Shown here piece after piece: positions 48,830-61,750 of a stretch of DNA of 64,000 nt. The translations under genes were made by a program, and so were the position numbers. The DNA is from Brachynemurus nebulosus (taxonomy: Eukaryota > Arthropoda > Insecta > Neuroptera > Myrmeleontidae). The stretch spans positions 17,734,342 to 17,798,341 of the forward strand of contig JAPWDM010000008.1 in assembly GCA_035578155.1 (NCBI GenBank). Reading direction: 5' to 3'. The notes under the pieces were generated by a model that was given only the letters and a program-made list of their open reading frames with translations, was not told where the DNA came from and did not search any database. Each line of letters begins with the position of its first letter. Position 1 is the stretch's first letter.

Positions 48830-49039
48830 GTATCTTGCATAAAAATCATTTTTTGTATTGTTTACCTTTTCTAGTATTTTCAGGCACTGAAATACTCTCA
48901 AAACGGTTTTTTTGTTGTAAGATGAAAAATTTCCTTTTTTTTTCCTTTGAATCAAAGAAATAATTTCTTTTATTCAGAAAAATATTTTTTTACTACCGAA
49001 AAAAAAAAAACTGTAGAAAATATTTCTTTAAATTAAAAA

Positions 49040-49155
49040 GATATTTAAAGAATGGAATTCAGCTATTATAGCCACTGTCATAACGCGACCAACGTCGGCA
49101 CCATGGCAGAAATTTGTTTTGAGGTCCCTAGAAACCGAAAATAATATTCGCTAAA

Positions 49156-49245
<90 letters not shown>

Positions 49246-49420
49246 GATTATTTAGAAAACCATATGGACCATGGTTTTTTTTCATGGCAATTTTCGTGAA
49301 AAAAATTAGTTTTTTGCTAAAATTTCCCTTTATTAACAAATTTTTGCGACATTTTTTTACACTATTGAAACGAGGAGAAAAAATCACACAAAAACAGTCT
49401 TTAAACTATTTTTCTACTAG
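49040..49420 (-). repeat. Repeat R2, inverted copy with (TA)n
   Basis: On the minus strand it follows the same order as 62220-62610: the CCATGG-type block, a (TA)n tract, AATTTTAGCGAATATTATTTTCGG, TAGGGACCTCAAAAC, and TAGCTGAATTC. Confidence 0.65.
49157..49236. repeat. (TA)n microsatellite in R2
   Basis: About 80 bases of TA. It yields the spurious Ile-Tyr frame at 49151-49387. Confidence 0.95.
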
Positions 49421-49507
49421 TTTCCGAGATCCGATACCCAGAACCTCGAAAAATGAGTTCTTGCTAACATTTGCCAAAATTTGCCAAAACTCAGAAGAAT
49501 ATATATA

Positions 49508-50398
49508 GGGAAGGGGGGCAAAACGGGGTACTTAAGAAACCGTTATGATTTTAAAGACTGAAATAATATGCTGAATCTTATTATTTTCAGTCGTAATTAA
49601 AGTAAAATACAGTGTAAACTCCATATAACGAAATTGAAGGGAGCGGGTATTTTATTACGTTATAAAGAGTTTTCGTTATATGGAGAGTAAAAGAAAACAA
49701 TATAATGTTACGAATAAAACTTACGAATTTAGTAAGTGGTTTTAATTTTAACTGAATTAAATGACACTTTTTCGTCAATACACAACTTCTTTCTTTTACT
49801 CGCCATGTTTACAGTTAAAAAGTTTGAAAGCAACTAAGAATATGATAACGTAAAGACAGCAATAAGACAGTAGTACGGAAGTACAGTAGGCAAAAACATG
49901 TGCTAGGCAATTACAACAAACAAATAAACGGATTTCTAAGAATTCCTTTGTGCGTACGAAATATTTACGACTCTGTATCACTATTTTGTTTGAAAGTCAG
50001 TGAAATAAAATTTTTTTGGCTTGAAAAATGACACAATTTTCGTTATTGAGAGTGGCTATTACGTTATAAAGAGTGTTTCAATATACGAATGATAATGTAA
50101 ACCAAACAAACCTTTGTAATTTCTACGTTTTAAGTTTTTCGTTAAATAGAAGTTCGCTATATAGAGTTTACACTGTAATCAAATTTCGAGCTGCCGTAAG
50201 AAAAAAAATTTTTTTGCGGAAAAATGGGGTACCCCTTAATAATTAAGATTATAAATATATTCATAAGAAAACGAAGCTACTAAATAATAATATTTTTGAA
50301 AGTGAAAAACTATTTGGTTTTCAATATTATCAAATTTGAAAATATAAATATTTTTACCAAATTTTTGGTGTACCCCGTTTTGAAACCTTCCCCCCTCC

Positions 50399-50399
<1 letters not shown>
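49508..50399. mobile_element. TIR element with GGGGGGCAAAACGGGGTAC ends
   Basis: Left end GGGGGGCAAAACGGGGTAC, right end GTACCCCGTTTTGAAACC with CCCCCC beyond. A third copy of the phrase (ATGGGGTACCCC) lies inside at about 50224. A pogo-like element is nested at 49610-50175. No coding content. Confidence 0.7.
49610..50175. mobile_element. pogo/Tigger-like element, 566 bp, nested
   Basis: Ends CAGTGTAAACTCCATATAAC and the complement-like ATATAGAGTTTACACTG, flanked by TA. Inside, GTTATAAAGAG occurs twice (about 49659 and 50064). Nested within 49508-50399. Confidence 0.8.
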
Positions 50400-50840
<441 letters not shown>

Positions 50841-50844
50841 AATT

Positions 50845-52690
50845 AAAAAAAATTTTGACATTTTAACAAAGAAATCGTTTTGAAAGTGAAGATTTATGAA
50901 AACTGGTTTATTACGCATTGATTAGCATTTCTTGTACCTACTACAAACTTGTTTGTGAACGAAGGATCCCTTTTTTAGCATACCTAAAAAGTAAAATCAA
51001 AAAAATCGCCAAGTACGTGTTGGATACGCGTTTCTTGCATTTCCCTTAATAGATTGGCCTAATAATTTCAGAATTTTAGTTCTTTATAATACAAAATTTC
51101 ATTCTTACTGGAAACTATTTTCTCTAATTACTTTAAATTGCTTTTTAAATTTTCCAAAATTGTTTTTGTATCTCTGAAAGTTGTCACAATTTAACAAAAA
51201 TTTAGTGGTTTTTAACAAAGACGAGAGAAAACAAGGCATGCGCCACTTCGGAGCTCAATATTTCGCAAACGGGACTTAAAAATAAAAATTTATAAGGGAA
51301 ACTTCAACTTTTTTTACAAGCCCTTTCTAGCGGTATGCTACACGATATCGTACGTAAGAAAAGTTTTTCATCCTTTCTTTCCAATACGTTTAAGGTACGT
51401 CTGAATAACAGGCTTACGATCTATTATCAATCGAAGGATTTTGATAACGAAAAATAAAAGTTAGCATGTGTGATATATTTGAAAGAGTGCTTCCGTTCTT
51501 TAAATTATTCATGTTAAAAAATATTGTTATTTTCGATATCGATAATTGTCGAAAAATGCATTTTGATAGTCGCAATATGTTTTGAAATCACTATAACTTG
51601 TTCTTGTGTTACGATGCATTGTCTACCAGATATTTACTTGAAATTTTTATCAAATATTACTGAAACAATTCTTTTCGGATTTTTGAAAATCAAATAAATA
51701 TATAACAAATGTAAATTGTGCAAATTGATTAATATGTTTTTAAAAACTATAATTTATACATATAGAATTTCCTTTGTATATACGTTATTGCATTCCATCA
51801 GATTGTTTGCAATATAACTATACTTATGTATTTAATGAACTGTAATTCTAATTACTTAGTTTATAGTTATTAATTACTGATTCAAAGAATGTTTAAGTGT
51901 GATAAAGATATTATAAATTAATAATATAAAATTCATAACTATCATATTTCAAAAGATATTCTTAAACATTAGGTAGTTATATACAATTTTATTATTTATA
52001 TACCTCTTTTCAGATACAATTGATCATAAGTTTTCGTTAAAAAATTAAATAATTCTTATATTCCAAACAAATCAATCTTCTATTCTTTTCTAAAAATAAA
52101 CTGCAAATTTAAAATTTACATAAATGCAATAATAAAAGAGATAAAGCCAAGAAAACGGAAATTATTTAAATTCAAAGTGACGAAGCATGGTTAAATTTAA
52201 CTGAAATGAACCATAATAAAAATTATATTTTTCTTATCTACCTATATATGTGTATATTACGTATTAATAAGAATTGCATTTGCTTCAATTGATTTTATTC
52301 ACCGGAACGAAGTTAAAGCCGAGAGATTTTTTGCTCATATAGCTAAACAGATGGAAATCTATAATACCCTTCCATTTTCAGTCATTTCAGTTATGGTTTT
52401 GAGGCACTGAAAAATTTTAGTAAACGTGATGGATGACGTTACCAAATTTAAAAAAAATCTTTTTTTTTTTTCAATTTATCTTTATAGAAGTAATCCGAAT
52501 TAGGGTGATTGATTAAATTCGGGTAACTTGGCTGTGAGCTTTTCATTTTTGTTCCCAAAATGATGAAGTACTTTTGTAATTACACTATTACTTTGATTTA
52601 AGTAAAGGTAGCTGCGTATGGATTGGTCACACACAGATATTAAAAAAAAAATAACAAAATATTTTAAGAATCTCTTATACAAACAAGCCA
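50845..52690. other. Non-coding interval upstream of gene C
   Basis: Searched for a phase-1 signal-peptide exon and found none with a good donor. AT-rich; no repeat assigned except poly-T/A tracts. Confidence 0.4.
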
Positions 52691-52691
52691 T

Positions 52692-53629
52692 TAGGGTGAA
52701 TGCGGGAGAGATGCCGCACATTTTGAAAACACTTGATCATTCTTAAAGTATGCATTTAATTGATTTGAAACTTGGTACACAATAAATGTAAACATTGTTC
52801 TTTAAAATTATTTATAAATAATTTTAAATTTTGAGTCATAAAGGATTCATAATTAACATTTTTGTAGAGCCTGCAAAGCGGCGTCTCTGGCACACCTATG
52901 GTAGAGAGGTCGCATCAAAAAAGTGAGACGCGGCATAGTTCATATTAAAAATTTTGCATTTTACACACATCTCCATACATGATGCATGCCATATGTAACC
53001 ATTTTCGGCACTTAATACATCTTAACCAGTCAACTTTTTTTTTTGTTTCTGAGTACCTTTCAAAACATGCAATACACAGGCAATCATCATTATTTTCGCT
53101 ATCTTCACTAATATGAGGGTTCTTCCTGATCCATTAATGGATCTTTTATGTTTACGTGGCATAATTTACAGATCAAAAAAAAAAAAATTGCATAATTGAG
53201 GTATATAAGTCTATGTTTTTAACATGTAATATGATGCGGCATCTATACCAACTTTAAATGCGGCATCTCTCTTTTTTGTTGGGATAGATGCCGCATGTTG
53301 CTATAGCAAGCATAGTGCGGAATTCCAACCTAAAATTTCATACAGTACTTTTAAAATATACCTAAATTAATAACAAAACTCATTTTCATTAAAATAATGA
53401 AATATACATTCTTAAGTTCTAATGAATTAAATGCTTGATAAAATATTATGTTAAAAAACTTACGTTTTGATAATAAAAAGTTGGATAATTACTAAACTGA
53501 TGGACTAATCATAAATGTTACCATATACAGCTTAAATAAGTAACTTATTTTAAATATATAATCCATTAATAGCGCTATCTATCAATCAACGGACGAACTA
53601 TGGCTACTGCGGCATCTCTCCCGCACTTA

Positions 53630-53631
<2 letters not shown>
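52692..53631. mobile_element. TIR element with GCGGGAGAGATGCCGCA ends
   Basis: Inverted ends GCGGGAGAGATGCCGCA and TGCGGCATCTCTCCCGC. The core GCGGCATCT recurs inside in both orientations (about 52865, 52930, 53234, 53262, 53288), so end-like words are scattered through the element. No transposase. Confidence 0.75.
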
Positions 53632-53703
<72 letters not shown>

Positions 53704-53709
53704 ATATAA

Positions 53710-53807
<98 letters not shown>

Positions 53808-53808
53808 T
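53631..53808. repeat. (TA)n microsatellite, interrupted
   Basis: About 175 bases of TA with a few GT and AA interruptions around 53695-53730; the longest such tract in the window. Confidence 0.95.
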
Positions 53809-53924
53809 ACCTCTTATCCGCTGCTCCGCTCGCGTGGCTTTTGAAATTATGGCATCTAGTTAAAACATATAAAGTGTACTTGCATCACGTGGCTATTACG
53901 CGTCGAGTAGCTATTATTACTTTT

Positions 53925-54640
53925 TTCTTTGGAATTTTCCTACAGAAATACAATATTTTCCCCGGGCAAAAAATTTACTATAACATTCCTTTAACAACAT
54001 GCCAAGTTCAAATGAAATCAATGATTCTTTTTCATACTGTTTTAAATATATATTTTCCCACGGGAATAAGACTTTCCACGGGAGTTGGATACTTTCCCGG
54101 GATAAAAAGTAGTCTGTACCCTTTCTCATCGTCTCTGTAAACAATATGCAAAGTTTGAAATCAATCATGCTTCTTTTTAATAGTCAGTTGTTATTTCATT
54201 GTTTCGTTTTAAATACATTTTTCCTCGGGAATGAGATATTTTATGAGGATAAAAAAAACCTATGTTTATCGCTGTATATCGTCATCTTTGTCTATCATTA
54301 GTTTTTGTTTCATTTAAAATAAGTTTTTCCACAGGAATGAAATTTCCCGGGGTATAAAGTAGTTTGTGTCCTTTCTCATCCCTTCTGTTAGCGATATACA
54401 AAGTTTGAAATCATTTATCCGTTTTTTAACAGTCAGCTGTTGTAATTTAATGTATTGTCCCTCGGGAATGAAATATTTTCCCGAAATAAAGAGTAGCCTA
54501 TAACCGTCTCTGGTCCGCAAGCAACGTCTGTGTAAAGTTTCAAGTTGATTGGTTAAGCTGTTGAGGAGTGAAAGCCAGTCAAGCAAACAAACAAACAAAC
54601 AAACAAACTCACTTTCGCATTTATAATATTAGTAAGGATT
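53925..54640 (+). repeat. Degenerate interspersed repeat with CCCGGG/CTCGGGAATGA units
   Basis: Four to five diverged units of roughly 130-140 bases share CCTCGGGAATGA, CCCGGGATAAAAAGTAG and CAAAGTTTGAAATCA. The block ends with (AAAC)n and CTTTCGCATTTATAATATTA followed by a doubled AGTAAGGATT. This end is a familiar one among insect interspersed repeats. A reverse fragment lies at about 38070-38250. Confidence 0.6.
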
Positions 54641-54644
54641 AGTA

Positions 54645-54986
54645 AGGATTGGTTTGTTTACTTTAAAAATTTGTGTATGATTTTTTGTAATTTTTTTTAT
54701 ATACTGTGTGACCAATACCCTTTCCTTAAGTCAAGGCAATAGTATATAACGGATTTAACATGTTTAATTTTAGTAAACATCTTGACGTCATCAGATAGAT
54801 CACGATGAAAGTTGAATTTATCTCCGTTCAAGAAGAGAAGGGGTCCTGTGACTATCAGGATCGTTCTTTTAATGAACGCTTAATTTTTGGATCTTTGATT
54901 CTTCATATTTGTATCACCAATACTTCATATTACCATCAAAATGTTAAAAATATCTCAAAATCTAATTTACTCTCTTTTGATTTCAG
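54645..54986. other. Sequence just upstream of gene C exon 2
   Basis: Ends in a pyrimidine-rich TCTCTTTTGATTTCAG acceptor. An ATG at 54941 would read MLKISQNLIYSLLIS straight into the exon, a weak leader, so an unspliced start cannot be excluded. No phase-1 signal exon was identified here. Confidence 0.5.
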
Positions 54987-55591
54987 ATCCAACACCTAAC
55001 GAATTCCACCTCGTAATGTTTAACGAAATGGATCGTCTCTGTAGCCTATGTTTCGAAATGGACACCAGTAGATACTGTCAAATTGAATCCGAAGCGAAAC
55101 ATTGTTCAACTATTGAAACCACAATGCAATGTCTCCGTCATAATAAAGATATAATTGTCTACGAAACGACTAAAATTGATTTGAATTTTAAACCGTCAAA
55201 TTGTGAAACATATTTAAATGCGTACAAACATTGTTTAAATAATACTACAACTGACGATTATCGCATAATTTATTTGGATAAACCCTTACAAAAGGTTAAC
55301 ATAGACTTTGTGTCAAATTCGGTGGATGATAATTGTGCTGTCACAATGTTAGGTTTTGAATATCCAAAATATCGATTAACAATTGATTTTTTATCGCTCC
55401 GATGGTTACTGTTTAATTTTTTCACTACAAGACACACGGTGCTTTGGGCATTGCCGGCAATCTATCACACTGCATTTACAATTGTGGTAATACATCGCTA
55501 CTATTTGTATAGACGATTCATGAAGCGTACGAAATCGTTCGAAACGCTTGTCAATGATGATAAAAACTATGTGAAGACTGAGAATGTTTAA
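54987..55591 (+). CDS. Gene C exon 2: cysteine-rich single-pass membrane protein (5' exon not found)
   Basis: Enters two bases into a codon, the same phase as genes A and B, and encodes 200 further residues. Counting from the split codon, C-S-L-C-F is at 19-23 and further ectodomain cysteines at 31, 40, 49, 73, 83 and 117, eight in all. T-T-M-Q-C-L at 45-50 and V-Y-E-T-T-K-I-D-L-N at 58-67 align closely with gene A T-T-M-K-C-M and L-Y-E-D-S-S-K-I-E-N-L-N. Sequons NNT/NTT are at 85-88, the juxtamembrane L-S-L-R-W-L-L-F-N is at 136-144, and the membrane helix is about 151-169. The basic tail is about 30 residues. The first exon is not visible: either it lies hidden in the repeat-filled upstream space, or translation begins at 54941 without splicing. 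Confidence 0.85.
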
Positions 55592-55762
55592 TCAAAATTT
55601 TGTTGATTTACAATATATCTTCGAAACATGTAAGTTTATGGTTGTTTGAATGAGGTGAAGTTGAGCGCATAAGGGTCGATTTTGGCCAAATTCCGCAACC
55701 AATGAAATATTTCTATTCAAAAAGATTTGGTCATTGCAATTAGTATTATACGTCTTTATTAC

Positions 55763-55976
55763 TAAGACCGCATGACGAAAATGGGGGAAAAAACTGTATC
55801 GTTACTATTAATAAAAAAAAAAAAAATTAATTAACTTGAGATAAAAGCTTAACAATTTTTCATGGTTCACATTTTCAAAAATTTTAGTGAGTTATTAAAA
55901 ACGTCAATAAGAATGTCCGGATAAATCTATTTGTTCTGGTAAATCTTATATTTATAAGTTTCGTAGCTATTGGTCA
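55763..55976 (+). repeat. Direct repeat pair, copy 1 (about 213 bp)
   Basis: Starts TAAGACCGCATGACGAAAAT and ends TTTCGTAGCTATTGGTC. The second copy lies at 56767-56975. The 790-base segment between them contains CCCC-rich words and no open frame. It could be a miniature LTR-type element or a tandem duplication. Confidence 0.7.
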
Positions 55977-56766
55977 TAAGGTATGATTTTTAATGGATAT
56001 TATAGTTTTCGTTATCGAAAGTTATCGATACCGAAAATAACGATATTTTGAAAATGAATGGAAACCTAATAAAAACCTTACATACGATAGTCCAACTTCA
56101 GAACCACTTATTGTGACATTATTACCCACTGTCAGTGTGTTAATATTAAAAATGAGTGTATGTTAACTAATATGTAATTTAAGAGGGTGACTCACCCCCT
56201 CTCCAATGTTGCTCAAACTGAATTTTGAAATCGAAAATTTCATTTCTACATTATTCTAAATGTCTTAAACTATTTTCCATGAAGAAAAACTTCTTAAACT
56301 ACCCAAGTAGCACGACTATTCGACACAGTCACCCCCTAGTTAACTACCCCTAGACTTAATATTAGGACATTGAGCAAAAACAGGTCAATTAGATTTCTTG
56401 ACGTAGATTTCAAATCTGTAAACAAAATTTTTATATTGTTTAATTTTCACCCCGTTTTTGCAAAATTAACCCCTAAATTTTAACCCCCAGCTACCCCTGT
56501 TGACACAATTTGAAAAAAATTGCATATCAATAGATAGCTCTTTAAAAAAGAGCAATATCGCCAATTTAAACTTTTGCTCTATCTCTTACCGTTTTCGAGA
56601 TATTTAAAAATTTAAATTTTTACCCCAATTTTTGGAGGGCGATTTCACCCCTTCAAACCGTTTTTCCGCTGATAAAGAAAAATACGTATCGATTATTTTT
56701 TAGTGTTCTAGAACATATCTAAGTTTCATCAAAATCGATAGGTCCGGCCTCGGGACATTTACTTGT
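55977..56766. other. Segment between the direct repeats
   Basis: No reading frame, primer-binding site or polypurine tract that I can identify with confidence. Several CACCCC phrases give it slightly higher GC. Confidence 0.4.
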
Positions 56767-56975
56767 AAGACCGCATGACGAAAATGGGGGAAAAAGCTGT
56801 ATCGTTACTATTACTAAAGAAAAAAATTTAATTAACTTGAGATAAAAGCTTAACAATTTTTTATGGTTCACATTTTCAAAAATTTTAGTGAGTTATTAAA
56901 AACGTCAATAAGAATGTCCGATAAATCTATTTGTTCTGGTAAATCTTAAATTTATAAGTTTCGTAGCTATTGGTC
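56767..56975 (+). repeat. Direct repeat pair, copy 2
   Basis: Near-identical to 55763-55976, with small indels in the A-tract and in GTCCGATAAATC. Confidence 0.7.
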
Positions 56976-57294
56976 TTGCTAGATTATACATAGTTAGAAT
57001 TGGTCTTGGTTTCACATTTTCAAAACAAGATCAAGAATCAAGACTGATTTTCTAAAATTTAGTATATATTTTTAGGATAATGTACTAATTTAGAATGTTT
57101 TAAACTTAAGTTCCCAAATATTAGAGCAATTAATCAAATTGGTCAAATATTTGGGAACTTAGTTTATAAAAACATTAAAGTTAATATCAAGTTGGCTAGT
57201 TTTAGCTTGTCAGGTACGGTTAATTTAGTAAATTCCTATTCAAATTTCTGTAAAAAAAAAAAAGAACAAAATATGATAAAATTTAATTCTGATA

Positions 57295-57947
57295 CAGTAG
57301 AACCTCTGATTACGGTCACGTCTCTTAACCGGACCCCTCTTATAGCTGGACCAATTGTTTTATGATGGTGGCATGCTATACTAAAATCAATTCATTCGGC
57401 ACTCTCTTAAGCGGACCCTCTGTTAACCGGACGCGGACACAATTAATATTTGTTGACGAAAACATGGGTTGGGTATAAATAATTGTTCATGTTTTGGACG
57501 AACTAATAATGATTTTAATGTGACGATGAACTTGTAAACGTTATATTTTCGTATAAGTGCTTAAATTCGTTCATAAAATTGATTTGAATTGAAAAATTAA
57601 GAAAATTTTGAATTAAAAATTTAGTTATGAATACATTATTTTTAATAATATTATATACTCTGCCTCTGTTAAGCGAATACAGTGGACTTTCGGAGATTGT
57701 CCAATCAAAAATTGTCAATATTGCAGTGATAGGGATTTAAACATCGCACGTTTACGTCACACAAATACTGCAAACACACAATTTTTGTGAATACAATGTT
57801 CGTGTGACGTAAACATACGATGTTTAAATCCCTAACACTGAAATATGGACAATTTGCGATTGGACAATCTCCGAAAGTCCACTGTACCTCTATTAGCCGG
57901 ACAAATTTTTGCGTGACGCTGTTGTCCGATTAACAGAGGTTCTATTG
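57295..57947. mobile_element. pogo/Tigger-like element, 653 bp
   Basis: Ends CAGTAGAACCTCTG and AGAGGTTCTATTG flanked by TA. The phrases AACCGGAC and AGCCGGAC recur near both ends, a typical Tigger feature. It contains the younger MITE 57680-57884. No transposase. Confidence 0.85.
57680..57884. mobile_element. Palindromic TA-flanked MITE, 205 bp, nested
   Basis: Ends CAGTGGACTTTCGGAGATTG and CAATCTCCGAAAGTCCACTG are perfect complements, flanked by TA. The arms continue inward through GGGATTTAAACATCG. Mariner/pogo-like by target and start, inserted into the 57295 element. Confidence 0.85.
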
Positions 57948-57949
57948 TA

Positions 57950-59385
57950 TCATTTTCTGTTTATAAAATGAAATTTTTATAAAAGAAAGTTTAAATTTTA
58001 CTTTTCTATTTACACTCCGTTTTTTGACGAACATATCAAAGGTCAAATTCGATCCTTGTGTGCCCAACATCTTTGATAACAATTAAATATAATTTCGTTC
58101 CATACTTCATAAAATTCTGTTATTATAAATTTGCTTGAATTTATTTAAGATATCTAATAGTTTTACGTTATGTATTTTAGGGACTGAAATGGAATCTACA
58201 AAGGTCATGAGTATTTAGAAATGAATAATGTTGTTGAGTCTTTGCAAACAAAATATTATAATTTACAATTTCAATAAATATGCATATACAAAGCAATCTT
58301 TTTTTTTTCTTAAGAATACCTGGTTTATTTTCTAAAATCATCAAGTGTTACAATGCATCTGTATTACTTTAATGTATAACCGCCACTGTTTCTACTATTT
58401 TTACCTAACAATGAATGGACAGTGATGCTTGTATTTTTTCCTTTTGGCGTCAATTTGGCGATTGTTACCTAGAAACTAGATAGAGGTAGTGACATTTGTG
58501 TCTAATATAAGTCAAAACAGTTCTTTCACCCAATAGCTATTGTCAAATTAGACTCGTTTACACACTAATACTTTATTGGTTCGTATGCTGAATGCAACTT
58601 GAATCTCAGCAAAAAATGTAGTACCAGCATAAGTTAATAAGATGGAATATTAAGTATTTAATATTATCTGAAGGTAATAAAGAAAGGGTAATAGAAACCT
58701 AAGACTGAAAAAATTTATAAATTCAATAATTTATTGGTAAACAATTGTACTACAATGTTTACGTACTACTGTTAATACAATAAGAAAATAAACAACAGTT
58801 TTACAAAATAAAGATAAAAAAAATTTAAATACAAATTTATTTCGTGTATATACAAAAGACTATATAAAATGATCTAAAATTGAAACGAGACTGCCTCCAA
58901 TGATACTTTTCCCTCCCTTTTACGCTACCCTAGCTGACGCCAAGCCATCAATATTTTCTCAGAAAAACGTTGTTGAGCCGTTACTCTTAATAGTCACCCA
59001 GAGTTATTTAAATTCTCTAATATGAGTAAACTTTTAGAACTGCGTAATATCTAATATAGTCGTTTTAGAAACTTTAGTGGGATCCAATGTTATCAACCCT
59101 TTTGTGTATGTTTATATTTAACTTTTTGTGCCTTCTAAAATATATTTTTTAAACTGATTTTGAAATAAAAGCAAACAGATTGGAATATTGTGATAAATTA
59201 ATGGTGATAAATTAATAATCATAAGAATTCCAAAAATTTTTCACACTAAAACCACTTATTTTTAATAAATAAAAAAAAAAAAAATAGTTACAGTTCACGA
59301 CAATTGGACTCAACGGGAAACAAACTAACCTTTTTTGCATTTATGTACATATCCAAATTAAAAATCATAAATTGATTAAAAAAAT
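57950..59385. other. Non-coding interval
   Basis: AT-rich; no gene or repeat assigned. Confidence 0.35.
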
Positions 59386-59390
59386 TATCC

Positions 59391-59463
59391 GGATCGGCCG
59401 GGAATCTAACCCAGGATCTCCCGGTAACTAGCCAAGTGTCTTCGCCATTAGACCAACGATCCT
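59391..59463 (-). repeat. tRNA-like sequence, AGT anticodon position (SINE-like)
   Basis: Minus strand: the acceptor-like GGATCGT faces GCCGATCC imperfectly. The A-box-like TGGTCTAATGGCGAAGAC, the loop CTAGTTA and a B-box with one change (GGTTAGATTCC) follow. Closest relative is 47672-47747. The damaged B-box argues against function. Confidence 0.5.
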
Positions 59464-59754
59464 GTGTTCGACAGCCACCCGAGCCAGACAATCATTCAAC
59501 CACTCATGTGTATTGGTACTCTCTCTAATGTGAGAAACAATTACAATTTTTCAATTTCAAATATTATCGAGTGCTTGTGAAACATTAAACTACGTATAAC
59601 AAACTTTTGTTTGCACTTAAACACACGCAGTATTCTAAAGCAAGCATCTACATTACCATTTGCATTGTAATATTTCCCTGAAGTCTAATAAGAAGATATA
59701 ACAAAGATAGTTAAATAAAGTGTGTTCTATCACATAACTTTTGTGTGAGTGATT

Positions 59755-60118
59755 GGAATCCATCGAGATTAAAAAATACCCCTGTCGCAGCATCTGCATA
59801 ACATAGCGAATTTCCAAATCTTGGGCACTGGCGGATCTCATCTAAGACCTGTACCTATTTAAAATAGTTTAGCTTTCTAAGAGTAAAGGAATTTTTAAAA
59901 TCGGTTGGGTAATTAGTTTTGGTATTTTTGGGGACCCAAGAACCCGAACGAATTTTGTGCAGCATAGTTGTATCCATCTAAAATAATTTAGTTCTCTAGC
60001 AGTGAGAAATTTTTTAGCATCGGTTCGATAGCTTATTACTGGCGTTTTCGGATCTGCAAGATCCCGGTGGACCTCATTAAAAAATCAGCTCGACCGTATA
60101 TTCCAAGCGGACTTTATG

Positions 60119-60208
<90 letters not shown>

Positions 60209-61750
60209 AACCCGTTGTGTAGCATTCTACGCCGCATTTGCATCCGCAGGACAGTTGTGGATCTCAGATAACACAACCTGTACCTATCTAAAATAGTTTA
60301 CCTTGGTAATAGTAAAAAGGTTTCAAAATCGGTCAGTTATTTTATTTTTGACACTTTTAGGTCCTACTGACACTTCAGACCTTACATAACGTAATCTATA
60401 TGTATCTAAAATAGCTTAGCTCCCCAACAGTGAAAAAATTTTCAAAATCGATCGGCTAGTTTATTTTTGACGCTTTTGGATCCGATGGACCCTGGCAGAC
60501 TTTACATAACGTAATCTATATTTATCTAAAATAGTTTAGCTCTGTAAGAGTGAAAAAATTTTCAAAATCGGTCGGTTAGTTTATTTTTACCACTTTTGGG
60601 TCCCATGGACCCTGGCGGACCCTAAATAACGTAATGTATGTCTATCTAAAATAGTTAGTTCCCCAACAGTGAAAAAATTTTCAAAATCGGTCGGTTAGTT
60701 TATTTTTGACACTTTTGGACCCATGGACCCTGGCAGACCTTACATAACGTGATCTATATTTATCTAAAATAGTTTAGCTCTGTAACAGTGAAAAAATTTT
60801 CAAAATCGGTCGGTTAGTTTATTTTTGACACTTTTGGATCCCATGGACCCTGGCAGACCTTACATAACGTAATCTATATTTATCTAAAATAGTTTAGCTC
60901 TGTAACAGTGAAAAAATTTTCAAAATCGGTCAGTTAGTTTATTTTTGACACTTTTGGGTTCTATGGACCTTGGTGGACCTTACATAACGTAATTTATATT
61001 TATCTAAAATAGTTTAGCTCTGTAACAGTGAAAAAATTTTCAAAATCGGTCAGTTAGTTTATTTTTGACACTTCTGGATCCTATGGACTCTGGCAGACCT
61101 TACATAACGGAATCTATATTTATCTAAAACAGTTTAGCTCTGTAACAGTGAAAAACTTTTCAAAATCGATCAGCCAGTTTATTTTTGACACTTTTGGGTC
61201 CTGTGGACCGAGGCGGACCTTACATAACGTAATCGATATTTATCTAAAATAGTTTAGCTCTGTAACAGTGAAAAAATTTTCAAAATCGGTCAGTTAGTTT
61301 ATTTTTGACACTTTTGGGTCCTGTGGACCCTGGCGGACCTTACATAATGTATTCTAAATCTATCTAAAATAGTTTAGCTCTGTAACAGTGAAGAAATTTT
61401 TAAAATTGGTCGTTTAGTTTATTTTTTACAATTATGGGATCAGTAAATCCTGGCGAAACTCATACAAGTCTAGTACTCTAACAGTAAGAAAAGGGTTCTA
61501 AGGATCTCATATAACTTATGGCAGTCCGTAAGCTTCTTGCGGACATCATTTAATTAATTAATTCAAATACTTTAACTTACTAACTGTGAAAAAATTTTTA
61601 AAATCGATTGGTTAATTAATTTCTGGCCTTTTTAGGTCCCGAAAACCTTGACCTCACATAAAATACCTTAAATCCATTTGAAATGATTTAATTTTTTAAC
61701 ATTATTAATTATTAGTGGAAAAATTTTCAAAATCGATTCAAAATATTTTT
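59755..61750 (+). repeat. 120-bp satellite array with diverged flanks
   Basis: A core of about nine units from 60360 to 61440 has a 120-base period. Each unit carries CTTACATAACGTAATCTATA, TATCTAAAATAGTTTAGCTC, AAAATCGGTC and TTTTTGACACTTTTGG. Diverged units extend left to about 59800 and right to about 61740. A (TA)n tract interrupts the left part. The first 90 bases (GCATAACATAGCGAATTTC) also resemble R2. No unit has an open frame across its length. Confidence 0.9.
60120..60204. repeat. (TA)n microsatellite within the satellite array
   Basis: About 85 bases of TA located between two diverged satellite units. Confidence 0.95.

Noticed and set aside
54805..54999. 64-codon open frame just before gene C exon 2
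   Set aside because: No signal peptide and it runs into the pyrimidine tract and acceptor of gene C out of its frame.
59755..61750. CRISPR-like array
   Set aside because: Repeats are contiguous 120-bp satellite units without unique spacers, in a eukaryotic context.
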